Assembly (NCBI GenBank): GCA_039720395.1
Contig: CM077824.1
Span: forward strand, 19,863,046 to 19,927,045
Origin: Liquidambar formosana
Lineage: Eukaryota > Streptophyta > Magnoliopsida > Saxifragales > Altingiaceae
Reading direction: 5' to 3'
Length of the DNA: 64,000 bases
This document shows positions 36,162 through 47,120 of this stretch, piece by piece (position 1 is the first letter of the stretch; each line of letters opens with the position of its first letter). The translations under genes were made by a program, and so were the position numbers. A model generated the notes under the pieces. It was not told the origin of the DNA, did no database searches, and saw only the letters and a program-made list of their open reading frames with translations.

Positions 36162-37153
36162 TAGGGCTGCAACTTGGGTGGGTTGAACCCGCCCAACCCA
36201 AACCCAACCCAGTCAATAGACGGGTTTGACAAATAGTTTTCATACATTGGGTTGGGTTTGGGTTGGAAAATATCAACTCGATTTAAATCAGGTTGCGCTT
36301 GGGAAGAAGGGTTGGGCAACCCGAACCCGACCTATATAATATATAATTTTTAAAAATATTTTTATATGCATTAAATATGACATCATATGGTTTTTAACTA
36401 TTGGTCATTTGATGTAGACATAGGGGGCTTGAATGAAAAATTGTTAGAGATTTGTAAATTTGGCTAGAGAATGATGTGTAGCCAGATTACCTTTTATTGT
36501 TTTTTCCTTTTTTTTTTTTTTTGGGTGGGGTTAAAAGGGGAGCTTTATTTAGATTGTTAGCCCTAACCTAGCGGTTAGTAGCTATAAAATCTCCTCTCTT
36601 AGCAAGGAAAAAAAAAATCTATAAAATCTCTTAGAATCATGGGATTATAATCCATGTTTGACCTAAAAGACTCTTTAGATAAGTGTCCATAAATGTCAAT
36701 TTTTCTTATTTTTCCAAGTTAGTTTTGATCATTTTGGCATCAGAGCACTTCACTACCACTTCTCTCTTCTTTCCCCAGTCCCCATCGGCTACTAACAAGT
36801 AATACCATTGATTTTATTGAGGCAGGATAATCAATTGAGTTTGGATGATTAGATTTGTAAGCATATGCAACAATGCATTTTTATTTTATCAAAGTAGGTT
36901 TACTAAATAAGAAAAATAAAAAATGAAATTAATAAGTTAACCCGCAAAACCCGCTCAACCCAACTTCAACCCGCTCAACCCATGTAACCTGTGCCCAACC
37001 CGTGCTCGCCCAACCCGAGCACGGGTTGAGCCTAGGCTAAGAAAGTTCAACCCGAAGTATGGGTTGGGTTGGGCTTGGGCGTAGGGATTTACACTTTGGG
37101 TTGAGCTTGGGTTGACCTCTCAACCCGCCCAACCCGCCCAAGTTGCAGCCCTA
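36162..37153. mobile_element. non-autonomous hAT-type element, 992 bp, 8-bp TSD
   Basis: CAATTTGG flanks it at 36154-36161 and 37154-37161. TIRs are TAGGGCTGCAACTTGGGTGG and (from the right) TAGGGCTGCAACTTGGGCGG, an excellent match. Subterminal parts are rich in CAACCC/GGGTTG words. No transposase frame was seen. It lies in NLR intron 1 and interrupts the third tandem copy. Confidence 0.88.
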
Positions 37154-38255
37154 CAATTTGGCCAACAATTTAAAATTTCACTAAAAGGATAAATCTCTAT
37201 AATAGACTGATATGGCAACTGCTATATCATTTGGTCAAATCATTTAGGCAAAAAATTTGAACTCTTCAGTGTTTTCTTACTCAAATTAGACATTAAAGCA
37301 CTGGAATTGGAATATGTAGGCTCTAGCTTCACTGGAGTAGTCATTTCAATAAACATGAGATGACTCATAGGGCCCGTTTGGTTGTCCAAATGAAATTACA
37401 CAATGTTAAAGGCATAAATCCACCACCTAAATGGGACTATTTAAAAAAGATTTGAAGCCCTCTAGTTGTATTGGATTAATAAGACATTTGCAAATGAATC
37501 ATAGGATAAAATATATTCATTCTATTTAATTGAGGAAAAAAAAATGGAAGACATAAATATAATCGTTGAGTGTTTTTTCTTATTTGTTTGTAACATTTGT
37601 ATATTTTATTTCATTATTTTTTTAATGTCATGTGAATCTAGCGATAAATATATCTCATATAGTCATATGATAATAGTATATTATTGTTTATAAAACGGGC
37701 TAATTTCGGATTGGACCTTGAGCTGGGCTTGAGGATGGGTTGGGCTACAAATCCCAAGCCCCCACCCATCTTTAAGATTGGGTTAGGGTTGGGTTGAGCC
37801 TAAATGGGCTTCAGACTAGGCTTAGCCCAATTGTTTTGGGCTAGGCTAGGTGGGCCATGAGCCGATAAGCTAATTTTAGACCCCTACTCATATTAAAAGC
37901 TGAGCATAGAGAAAAAAATTGTAAGAAAGTAAGACCCTGTTTGGTTCCTGATCCAAAAACTATGTTCTTTGTTTTTCAAAACGGCAAAAAATAAAATGAT
38001 GGGCAAAAAATAGGTTTTGTAACATTTTTCTAGAAAGTGTTTTCAATGAAGTTTTCTGAAAATTGACTATTTTCTAAAAATTCCAAAAGGACGTTTTCTG
38101 TGTTTTCAATCATTTTCAATAAAATGATTGGATTACAAATTTTTTATATTTTATATTTTGGATTTCTAGATATCAAAAGAAAAAAGAAAAAGAAAGAAAA
38201 GGGAAATTTTGCGTTTTCTAAATGCAATTAGGATCTCATAATAATGTAGGCGTAC

Positions 38256-41048
38256 CTCTTTGTAGAACAAAGGTTGTTCTGTGTCGGTATTCGGATCGTC
38301 CTTCATTTTGGAGCAGAAATTTTTGAGATTAGGCAGCCGCAGAAGTTTCAAAGAATGCAAATGAGGGAACTCCATGTTACCCACTGCAGCTTCCTCCTTT
38401 TCATTTCCAAATATTTGTTCCATTATCTTGCACATTCTTACATCTAGCTCAACGAGTTTTGAAAGATCTTTGGCTATGGAATGTGAGAAGAGATTTTTCA
38501 ACCCCTTACAGCCAAACACTTTCACAACTCTTAGGTTGCAGAAGCACCCACTCGGAAGTTGGCCATGCCATATCCCTTTCAAGTTTGGAAGACGATAGAG
38601 ATCCAATTTCTCCAAGACAGGAAAGGTGACTGGCGAAACCCAATCCGATGCGTTGAAGATATATTCCATCTCATCGCACTTTTTGACACAAAGACGCCTT
38701 AAAGGTTGAGACTGCCGTGAGTCCAAATCATAAAGCCCGTACTTTAAACCCTTCATTTCCATCAATCGTAGATCTTCAGATGCCTTCCATAGCTCATTAA
38801 TTCCATCCTTTAAAGGAGCGCTTACGTCGACCTTGAGTCTTAAGGATTTTGAGTACAAGAAGTTGTCACTTGGGGCTCCATTGAAACCGCCTATAGATAC
38901 TTGAAATCTAGACAAATTTTCGAAGCGTAAATCTTCAGGCCAAAGGTCAGCATCTGGTACATCAATCTCTAAATTGATTAAGCGATGCAAGTGCTTCAGC
39001 TCCGCAAGGCTAGCATTACTTCTTTCTTTGCCTTGTCTTTCAACCTCCCATTTGACAAAACTATCTGTCATGTACAATCCTTCTAATTGGGATAGGCCTC
39101 GTATGACATCAGGTGGAATTCTTGTGAGCTTTTCACACCGCGTCAAGTCTAACAGCCTCAGATGACTCAAATTTCCAATTTCTTTCGGCAACTCCTCCAT
39201 ATCAGATTTAAGAAAGCTAAGAATTTCTAGCTTCTCTAATTCGCCAATTATAGATTGATCTTCCAATTTGCAACAGTTTAAACACAAAGTCCGAAGGTTT
39301 TTCAAATATTGGAGCGATGATGGTAATGATGAAAAACACATGGCGGACATATCTAAAACTTTGAGATTTCCCATCCTCAGAAAGAAATTGTTAGACAGTT
39401 GCAATGAAGAATGGTAGAAATCTAACAATAAAATTTGAAGTTGAGGACATTCCAACTTATCAGGAAGCACATGAATATCATTAGATTGTAGTGAGATGGC
39501 AGTGTACCGTTCAAATGTGTCCTCTTTTGGCAATTCCTTCCATCCTGGACCAGTTCTTACCAGAAACACGTGCTTATCTCTGGAAGCAATTGATATGCCA
39601 ACGTCTCGAACCACATCATGTACTTTGACCCATTCTTCAATGTAGCAATCAAGCAATAAACAAGAAGATTTTAGGTCATTAGCCAGTCTAACTGCCCTAT
39701 CTCTTGCTTCGTCTACTGTACCAACATTTTGAAACAAACCCAAACCCATCCCGTATTTCCACAGGTCTCGGATATGAATATCAGAACCTTCAGGAAATAG
39801 GCAGCAAAGCAAGAAAAGTGATTTGGCTTCCTCACTTTCTAAATAATTGTAACTCAATTCTAGAGTTGCAAAAACTTTCTTACTTGGAATGGACTTGCTT
39901 AGTTGATGAGCAGTATCTCTCCAATCAGACAAGCTCCGATCTCTCAAAGTGTTAGCAAGTGTCACGATTGCGATTGGCAAACCAGCACATTCTTTAGCTA
40001 CCTGAACAGCTAGAGCAAGCAGATCTGGAGAGTCGAAAGAATCACCAACAGTCTTGCAGAACAGATTCCATGCTTCTTGTTCAGGTAAGACTTCAATCGA
40101 GAAATTCCTTTGGGTGTGCATCTGATTGCATACATCTAGGCGTCGAGACGTTAAGACAATTTTGCAACCCTTGTGCTTCGCTCCAAAAGGAATTCCTATA
40201 TCCTCCAACTTCACTACTTCCCATATATCATCCAATATCACCAGGACCCTCTTGGGGCGACATGATTCATTAATCTTTGTGCCAATGGAGGCATTGGTTA
40301 GACATTTCGCAAGTCTCGCATACAACTGTCCTGCTCTTCCTTTTTCACTCTTCGCATTTAATTGCAGACCGAGCATGTCTGCAATCTCGTCTTGAATTTT
40401 GATGATGCTTAGAGTCTGAGAAACCGATGCCATCACTACCTCATCAAATAGATTACCATCTTTAGCCTGTTTGCGAACTGCTTCCACAAGTGTGGTTTTA
40501 CCCACTCCGCCAACGCCGTATACGCCAATCATGTTGATTTGATCATCTTCTAACGCTTCCATGATTTCTTTCGAAACCAATTTTCTGGAGTCGAAATCCT
40601 CTGCATCTGGGGATATTCTTTCTGGTGGAGGAGCAGGGCAAGATACTGTATCGAACTTGCCATCTCGTTTGAGCCGATCAGCTTCTGTTGTCTTATTCTT
40701 GGCTTCCTTGCTTCGTTGGTATCTCAGCTTCAAATTAGGACAACGGCCATTGAAGCACCGTGCATTAACTCGGGGTTCTTCATCAAAAAAGTTTCTAGAC
40801 TCTTGTGTGATGGTGCTGACACTTGTCAGCCATGTCTGCACATTTGCTAGGATGACTTCTCCATTACTTTCAGCAGCTTCAACTCGTTGTTGCACCCCAG
40901 ATCTTTCTGCTTCCAAGATTTCAACTTGCTTCGTCAGATCTTCAATGTTCTTGTTATAGTGAAGCAGATAACCAAGTTGACGCCAGATTGAATTGATCAG
41001 GTACTCTCCGATTGTCTTCACAATGGAAGAGACAGCGCCATCAGCCAT
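38256..41048 (-). CDS. CC-NB-ARC-LRR resistance protein (RPS2/RPS5, At4g27190-like), exon 1
   Basis: An intracellular immune receptor: the NB-ARC domain binds ADP/ATP and switches on defence when the LRR or a guarded host protein is perturbed. The start at MADGAVSS (41048-41046) is preferred to an upstream in-frame ATG because the 20 extra residues come from a poly-T tract. Exon 1 has 931 codons. Residues 1-140 are a coiled-coil domain of the RPS5 type ('VQTWLTSV'). The P-loop GVYGVGGVGKTTL is at 175-187, kinase-2 ILDDIW at 271-276, RNBS-B CKIVLTSRR near 295-303, GLPL at 356-359 and RNBS-D LFLLCCLFPEG at 411-421. The MHD position reads VHD (476-478). LRRs follow from about 530. The exon ends at GTACGC and joins in phase 0 to 32508-33320, 27922-28668 and 26136-26636, giving about 1,618 codons. 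No disabling change was seen. Confidence 0.95.
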
Positions 41049-41330
41049 TTCTTTTTTTTTTTTTCTTTTTTTATAAGAAACAGAGTATACAATGGAGGAC
41101 CTAAACACACGAGCGAGAATCTTAATTAGAACAAAGGACTGAGAGTTTTAGGAGAAACAAATTAAAGCGAAAAACGTAAATAAATTGGTTTTGCAAGTCT
41201 ACCTCTCTCTCCTTGTTATGAACGGAAAGTTCAAGATCGTTCAACGGCAGATCGAAGATTACACATTCAACGGCATATAGGAGCAAGTATAACTTATCAG
41301 CGGCTTAGTTCGATCTAGTCTGTCAAATGA
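41049..41330 (-). promoter_or_regulatory. 5' leader / proximal promoter of the NLR gene
   Basis: A poly-T/poly-A tract abuts the ATG. The next 250 bp are repeated in diverged form at 44440-44495 continued at 58314-58480, and again at about 58520-58700 (shared words: 'AGAGTTTTAGGAGAAACAAA', 'ATTGGTTTTG', 'TTCAACRGCAGATYGAAGA', 'TTCGATCTAG'). This marks it as the conserved leader of an NLR family. No TATA box was assigned. Confidence 0.55.
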
Positions 41331-42699
41331 GTAGAGGAGAAACCTTTAACTCCTTAACCCAAAATGAAAGCTAAACAGAACAAAAAAAAAAAAAAAGAGT
41401 AGCCATTGAGTGACAAAGAAAGAAAAGACTTGACAAGTAGAAAGTCTTCCGGCAAGCACCAAAAAAGTAGAAAGTCTGGCCCACAATGTCAAAGTAGGGA
41501 GTCTGGCAAGCACCAAAAATTTGGTTAGTTGAACTCAAAAATAAAATATACTAGCGTTAGACCCGTGTAGCACAGGATGATGAATAATTAAAATACATGT
41601 CTCAAAATTGTAATTATCCAAATATCATTATGTATTAGTGAAACTAAAACCTTACAAACAAAGCTAGCAATTAATTGTTCAAAACTTCCTTTATCTATCA
41701 AAGGCATTAGATGTGACCTACCAAAGCAAAGGAAAATCCTAAGGAGAATGTTCTGGAAAACTGTAATCCAAATGGAAAGGTTATATATAACAGTTCAAAA
41801 GAGAATTACACAACAAACTAAAAAACACTAACTTGATTAATAATTTTTTTTTAAAGAAAGAAATATTTTTTCTTTGGAATCAAAAAGCCCCAATTTATAA
41901 TCAAAGATTCAAATTTGAACTGTTGATTCTTAAAAATTATTTTTTCTACCTTTTGATTTCTATTATAAATTGTAATTAAAAAAAGAAAAGAAAAAGAAGT
42001 GCTTAATAATTGACATTGTAACGTTTGGAAAGGAATAGAACCGAATAGGTATAAAGCATAAATTAATATATTAATAATAATTTTACATTGTAGAAGCATT
42101 AATAATATGTGAAAACTAATATAGTGTAAAATAGAAGATATACATTACAACACTAAGGTGAACATATCGGAGTGTTTTTTTGGTTTTCCATTGTGTTTGA
42201 TAAGAAAACTTGCCCAAAGAAAGGGAAGGCAAACAACAATACCAACACTTAAATCCATATAAATAAAAATACCTGTACGAAATATCCAATTCACAAAAAT
42301 CAATATTACTTGTACATCTGTCGGCCCATGAAATACTCTGCGAAATATTCAATTCAACCCATTTGATTAAAAACTAAAGGAACACCAAAAAATATTAGTA
42401 GAAAAAAGAAGTATTAGGATCAGTAATAGGATCTGTCAATATATATATATATTTAATATGATGGGATCGAAGCGGGAACTTTATAATAGGATTAGTAGAA
42501 TGCAGATCAATCATGAAGGGTGAAAGGAAAAAAGTAAAGGCGACTTTGAGAGAAGTCGAACACACCTTTGGCTGCATAAATCACATCACAATTTTCACTA
42601 TAAATTAAATAAAAAAATAATAAAAAACCAAAACGTGCGTCTATTGTGATCAATAACTGGAACAGTTTGTGATAGAGAAAAACCAATCAAAAGCAGAAT

Positions 42700-42817
42700 G
42701 GAGAATGGAGACGTCGCGAGCTTCTTGATCAATCCCTTTCGCCTCTTTGAGAAGGTGACTTGTCTACTGATTTTATCTTCGATTCTTCTCGGTTCCACCT
42801 TCTTTCGCGCGCCCCAT
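42700..42817 (-). pseudogene. MADS-box fragment (first ~40 codons), frameshifted
   Basis: MADS-box proteins are DNA-binding developmental regulators. The minus-strand frame contains RRIEDKISRQVTFSKRRKGL followed by IKK, the heart of the MADS DNA-binding domain. An ATG-GGG-CGC start (42817-42815) is present, but one extra base after it shifts the frame. After 'LIKK' a base is missing and the expected 'ARELSVLCD' becomes unreadable. The rest of the gene (second half of MADS, I, K and C regions) is absent. It lies inside the Helitron, same strand, so capture is the simplest explanation. The parent gene is not in the window. Confidence 0.8.
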
Positions 42818-42895
42818 TTTCATTTGCACCCTTCACTGGATTTAGCCCTAACTCACTTGGACTTCTGCTTTATCTCCCTCCATCTATCTGTGATA

Positions 42896-42919
42896 GTGTG
42901 TGTGTGTGTGTGTGTGTGT
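42896..42919. repeat. (GT)n microsatellite
   Basis: About 12 GT units within the Helitron. Confidence 0.95.
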
Positions 42920-43119
42920 TTTATGCATGAGGCAGACGAAAACAAAGAAATTGCCTTTTACTCTGTATGCTGAAATTGGTATAGTTATCCTACCACGCAT
43001 TGCAGAGATGAGTAGTGTTCTTTTAAAAAATTGAAAACATCCATTCCCAGTTGTTAAGTCTCATTGGAACTTGAAAATCTTTTTCAAAATTGAAGAGTAA
43101 AAAGGATGCCACATGGATT

Positions 43120-43480
43120 CATTAAAAAACTGCTAGAAATGGATGTATGAACGAAATTGGAGGGTTAAGAGAGTGGTGTGAGTGTGAGAGAAATGGGAGT
43201 TGGAGAGATAGAGAGAGAGAGAGAGAGAAAGAGGCTGAGAAAGGCGTGCATTGCTTTAGGAGAAGTCCCCGTTTATCCCGATCTGGTTTCCTCTTCCCCG
43301 TTTATCCCGATCTCCTCTTTTGATGAGAGAGATTGAAAGAGGAAATCATTGATCAAAGAAGGAGAGAGAGTTTGATAAGGGTTTAAAACTCAAATTTCAA
43401 ATTTTGAAATAATCTTCACAGAGAGTTAGATTTTGGAGGGAATTGATATTAAAAAGCCACGTCACCACATGCTGAGGTAA
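43120..43480 (-). repeat. Helitron 5' region, GA/CT-rich, shared with 63500-63930
   Basis: The complement of this segment and the plus strand at 63500-63930 share 'ATTCCCTCCAAAATC', 'CAAATTTCAAATTT', 'TCTCTCCAACTCYCATTTCT', 'CACACTCACACCACTCTCT' and 'AACCCTCCAATTTTCGTTC'-like words in order. Confidence 0.75.
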
Positions 43481-43869
43481 GAAAAACTCTCTTTTATAGT
43501 ATAGTAATAGATTTGTATAACTTTTTAAATATTTTCATATTTTTTAAACAATTTGTACAATTCTTTATATATTTTTATAATTTCTCATGATTAATTCATC
43601 AAATACAACTTAACATTTGTTTTTGGAACACTCCTTAAGAAAACCTAATTTTATATAGTTTGAATCATCCAACAGTCAAAAACATAATGTTATACCATGT
43701 GCACTTGTTTTGCACTTGTTTCTTATTTGATTTGGATCAATTTTTTGGGAAAACCTTCTCAAAAGCTTCTTTATTACTCCAAGTGCAGAAACAGAATCAA
43801 GCGGCACAAATTATCTAAGGTTCATCAGATAATTGATTGCTTCTCTAAGGTTCATCAGATAATTGATTT

Positions 43870-44150
43870 GCCTATTTCATATTCCCTTCATCTCATAAAA
43901 ATAGGTCATTTTTGTTACTTTCTTTTTTTGTACTTCCAAAATGTTTGTCTATGTTAAAGATTCAAATCATAAAATTTTTCATTTTTTTTATATTACTTTT
44001 TGTTATTTCAAAAACTACTTTCAACACATAACCAAATCCTAAGTTAGATAAGAATATTTTTAAAAATAAAAAATGTACTGGATGACTAGCCAATGCATTT
44101 CATAATGTATGTATTTTATGAAAGATGACCTATTTTTATAAAATGCATGA
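43870..44150. repeat. fold-back MITE-like repeat (AAAAATAGGTCAT arms)
   Basis: CTCATAAAAATAGGTCATTT near 43892 is mirrored near 44122-44148 (GATGACCTATTTTTATAAAA). Ends and TSD are not resolved. Confidence 0.5.
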
Positions 44151-44158
44151 AAAGAGTT

Positions 44159-44404
44159 TCAACGTCCAGTAAGTGATAATATGTCTTTAATTAGGTACAA
44201 CTCGAAATCCTCTGCATCTGGGGATATTCTTTTTCGCCACCATGATTTCATGTACGAAAACAGATAACCAAGTTGATCGACCAGGAAGTCTCCGATTGGA
44301 GCGACCAAGTAGTCTCCCATTTTCGCCACCACATACTCACTGATTTTCGCCATGACGTACCCACCGACTATCATCGCAATGGAATAGAGAAAGTAGAGAG
44401 CCAT
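44159..44404 (-). pseudogene. internally deleted NLR N-terminal relic
   Basis: An 81-codon frame opens with a hydrophobic/amphipathic N-terminus in which a GDYLVAPI-like 8-residue unit recurs (GGYVMAKI, SEYVVAKM, GDYLVAPI, GDFLVDQL). It then reads LGYLFSYMK, parallel to LGYLLHYNK of the intact gene, and jumps straight to RISPDAEDF, which in the intact protein lies about 110 residues further on, just before NB-ARC. At DNA level 'TCGAAATCCTCTGCATCTGG' and the following 'GGATATTCTTT' are identical to 40597-40627. After DAEDF the similarity stops. It lacks all of NB-ARC and the LRR. A retrotransposon occupies its leader. Confidence 0.8.
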
Positions 44405-44495
44405 TCCTCACTTTTCTTTTGTTAATGGAGAATACAGATCAACAGAGAGAATTCAATGGAAGACCAAAACACACGGACAAGAGTTCTATTGAAAC

Positions 44496-45361
44496 TGTGT
44501 GGAATATTTGTAACCGACGAATAAGACCCCAGCATGTGTAGTTCTCCGGTAGTAAGCACGGGTGATTCAGGTATCCTCGGTTGCTCGGGCACTATCTTCG
44601 GGTTAGCAAGACTTCGGGTCAGCATGCCCTCGGTTCAGTTTGCCCTCGATCCAGCAACCCTTCCGGGCCATTGTGCCCTCGGTTCGAATCACCCTCGGGC
44701 CATCTTGCTCTCGGTCGAATGAATTCCCTCAAGCCACACGAGCATATATCTCTCACGTGCACCAAATTTGTCCTATTTCCTAGGTCCGACAAGGAAGACC
44801 TGGCTGGGAGAAGAGCACGCTCCCAGTAACTAAGTCAGGGGAAACAGCTGTCGACGATCAGGCTTGTAGCCCCGAAATATCCTCGATCTGGTCTGAAACC
44901 CTATTTAACCATGGTTAGTTCGGAACCATGAATTGACCACGGTTAGGCCAGAGTATTGGCCCAATCTGGAACCTAGCCCTTGCCTATAAAAGGAACACTA
45001 TTCACACCAAAGAAGGTAAGTTCCCTTGACACAAAACCCTAGAGATTCTCTCCTTTTCATCGCTCTCTTTCTCTCGACACTAAGACTAACTTGAGCGTCG
45101 GAGGATTTTAGGCCGGACAACCCCCAGCCTCCCTTGATGATCCTTTTTCTTTTCAGGTCACTGTTCGCTGGAGGATGGAGCAGCACTGTTTATTCAGTCA
45201 CCTAGCCCTACTGTTCATTGAAGCAACTAAGCATTGCTGAACGTCCGGGAGTTATCTCAGCCCCTACAACTCTCACTCGAGCCGTCGTCAAGCGGCGTTT
45301 CGGATCTTCGGACCTCCTTTTTCAAAGCGTTCCGCCAACTGTCCGGATTTTCCCCCGTACA
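44496..45361 (+). repeat. 5' LTR (866 bp)
   Basis: Starts TGTGTGGAATATTTGTAACC and ends CCCCCGTACA. Differs from the 3' LTR by scattered, mostly transition, substitutions and a few indels. It contains CTCGG/CCCTCGG-rich words and a TATA-like 'CCTATAAAAGGAAC' near 44983. Confidence 0.93.
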
Positions 45362-45362
45362 G

Positions 45363-45381
45363 TTTGGCATCGTTTGTGGGA
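45363..45381 (+). promoter_or_regulatory. primer-binding site, degenerate
   Basis: TTTGGCATCGTTTGTGGGA immediately follows the LTR. It resembles the TGGCGCCGT...GGG primer site common in Tat/Athila-type elements, with C-to-T/G-to-A changes at CpG positions. Confidence 0.55.
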
Positions 45382-45428
45382 AAACAAGCGAGAAGCCTTT
45401 GTTCAAGCGTGTTTTCCCTTTCTTACAA

Positions 45429-47120
45429 ATGGCGGGGCAAACCAGATCTGGAGCAACGTATACCGGACCATAGCATAATGGCACGAGCATAGTCCTCCCA
45501 CCACCACCGATTGGGCGTCCTCCGGCGAGCACCATCTTCATTGGGGAGATCAGCAGGCCCGCGGTGCAAACACCAATGCCAGAGGTCCAAGCTGCGTACG
45601 AGCGGGCTGTCGCGGAACACTTTAACCCGGAGGCAGTCATCGCCGTGGTCGCAATGCTCCAAGAGTGACTAGAGGAAGCGCAAAGCAAGAAACTCCCCCT
45701 AAAGCAAGAGTGCTTCAACCTAAAGGAGCGTAGCCACTACCAAACCTCCCCTCGCCGTGGTCAGCTAGCAGTGGAGGACGGCAGCGACAAGGGGAGCTAC
45801 ACCTCTCACCCCGCAGAGTCCCGGCCACGGCACTGAAGAGGCTATGCCCAAAAAAGGCGGTCCGAAAGGAATGAGGATCAAAGCCAAAGAAAGCTGAAGG
45901 ATAAAGTCGAACACCAAAGAACCGACAAGAGGCGACTACTTGTTCAAGACTCCAATTCAAAGGTCGTAATTGAAGTAAGTTCTGGTCGTGTCAGATGGGT
46001 TCGTCGGGAAGATAATCGGGGTTGAAGAGGGAGCGAATGCCGTTCTGAGATATTCGCCCCAAGGCCCAATTAAAGAGATAGGGAGCATTACGAGGTCCTT
46101 GAGGGCTCGGCAAAATCGGGTCGGCACAAAAAGAGTCCTTGAGAAGAAAGGAGAAGGAGAATTGGAGACCTAACCTCCGATGAGTTCGCAAAAAAGGTCC
46201 AAGCGGAGATTAAGATAATGAAGGAGCCAGCATACCCGACGCCAAACTATTTACGAGTAGGCAAATCGCCTTTTGCAAGTTGGATCCAAACCACGCTAAC
46301 TCCGAAAAACTACAGCGAGGTTACTTTCACCCCTTATTCCCCGGTTGCAGATCCCGACTACCATTTGACGTACTATGTCCAAAAAATGTCCCTCTACATA
46401 GACAACGAGGGTTTTATGTGCAAGATTTTCCTGATGAGCCTCGGGGAGATTGCTCTGAGGTGGTGGACAAAGATTCTAGAGAAGTCGATCCGAAGATGGG
46501 ACGATTTGGTCAAACTCTTTCGGGATCGATTCATAACAAGCAAAAAATACGCCAAGACCATGCAAAACTTGTACGAGATGAAGCAAGGGGTGGAGGAGCC
46601 CTTGCGTGAATACTCCCAGAGGTTCTAGGAGCCCTACACCGAAATCGAGGAACCAGACGAGCGAAGCGCTCTCGATATCTTCAGGCGAGGATTGATCCGA
46701 TCCTCTCGGTTATTTGAACAGCTTACCTTTGACCTGCCACCTAGCATCAGGAAACTATTTAATCGAGTCCAAAGGTATATAAGACTCAACGATGCTTTCC
46801 AGATAGCCAAGAAAACCGAACAGGCAGATAAGAAGAAAGATAGGAATCCCCGAGTGGACCGAACGAAGGATGATCGAGTCCGGAACGAACCGATAAGAGA
46901 TAAGGCACCGACGAATCCGAATCAGGTTGTGCTCACTATCTTCACTATGCCAATCTACAGGCTTTTACGAATCGTCGAGAATAAAGACTTCTTCGAAAAG
47001 CCAAGACCGATGGGCGGAGATCCCGAGAGGAGGAATAAAAAATGGTTTTGCGAATACCATAAAGATCATGGCCACAAGACTGAAGATTGCAAAACCTTAA
47101 AGCATAACCTCGAGACCTAG
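45429..47120 (+). pseudogene. retrotransposon gag, broken by stops
   Basis: Capsid/nucleocapsid polyprotein. From ATG 45429 the same frame is used throughout, with in-frame stops early (near 45471 and 45666), at 46626-46628 and at 47118-47120. The block 46218-46628 carries the retrotransposon gag domain ('EIALRWWTKI', 'LVKLFRDRF', 'EEPLREYSQRF'). Around 47043-47100 'WFCEYHKDHGHKTEDC' is the zinc-knuckle-like motif usual in Tat gags. The stop at 46626 lies where relatives have Trp. Confidence 0.85.

Larger units (their letters stand above)
33321..38255 (-). other. NLR intron 1 (4,935 bp), repeat-filled
   Basis: Runs from donor AAAGAG|GTACGC to acceptor CCCCAG. It contains a fold-back MITE, a three-copy tandem repeat, a hAT-type element and several MITE fragments with GTTTGG ends (about 37371 and 37935). 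No additional LRR exon was seen. A possible Helitron-like end lies near 35048. Confidence 0.7.
41551..43511 (-). mobile_element. non-autonomous Helitron, 1,961 bp
   Basis: Read on the minus strand it starts TCTATTACTATACTATAAAA after a host A (43512) and ends with hairpin-like CCTGTGCTACACGGG, TCTAACG, then CTAG before a host T (41550). These are the three Helitron hallmarks: A|TC start, 3' hairpin, CTRR|T end, no TSD. There is no Rep/helicase frame. Its 5' 400 bp are shared with the element starting at 63487. It carries a MADS-box fragment on its own sense strand, a (GT)n run and a GA-rich segment. Confidence 0.75.

Noticed and set aside
40490..40520. miR482/2118 target site at the P-loop codons
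   Set aside because: The P-loop position is the known target in many NLRs, but by eye there are too many mismatches to claim it. A target-scoring run with the species' miR482 would decide.
40561..40959. 132-codon plus-strand frame opposite the NLR
   Set aside because: Opposite strand of the coiled-coil/linker region of a well-supported gene.
45257..45718. 153-codon minus-strand frame at the retrotransposon 5' end
   Set aside because: Antisense shadow of the LTR end and gag start. The sense frame from 45429 explains the sequence.
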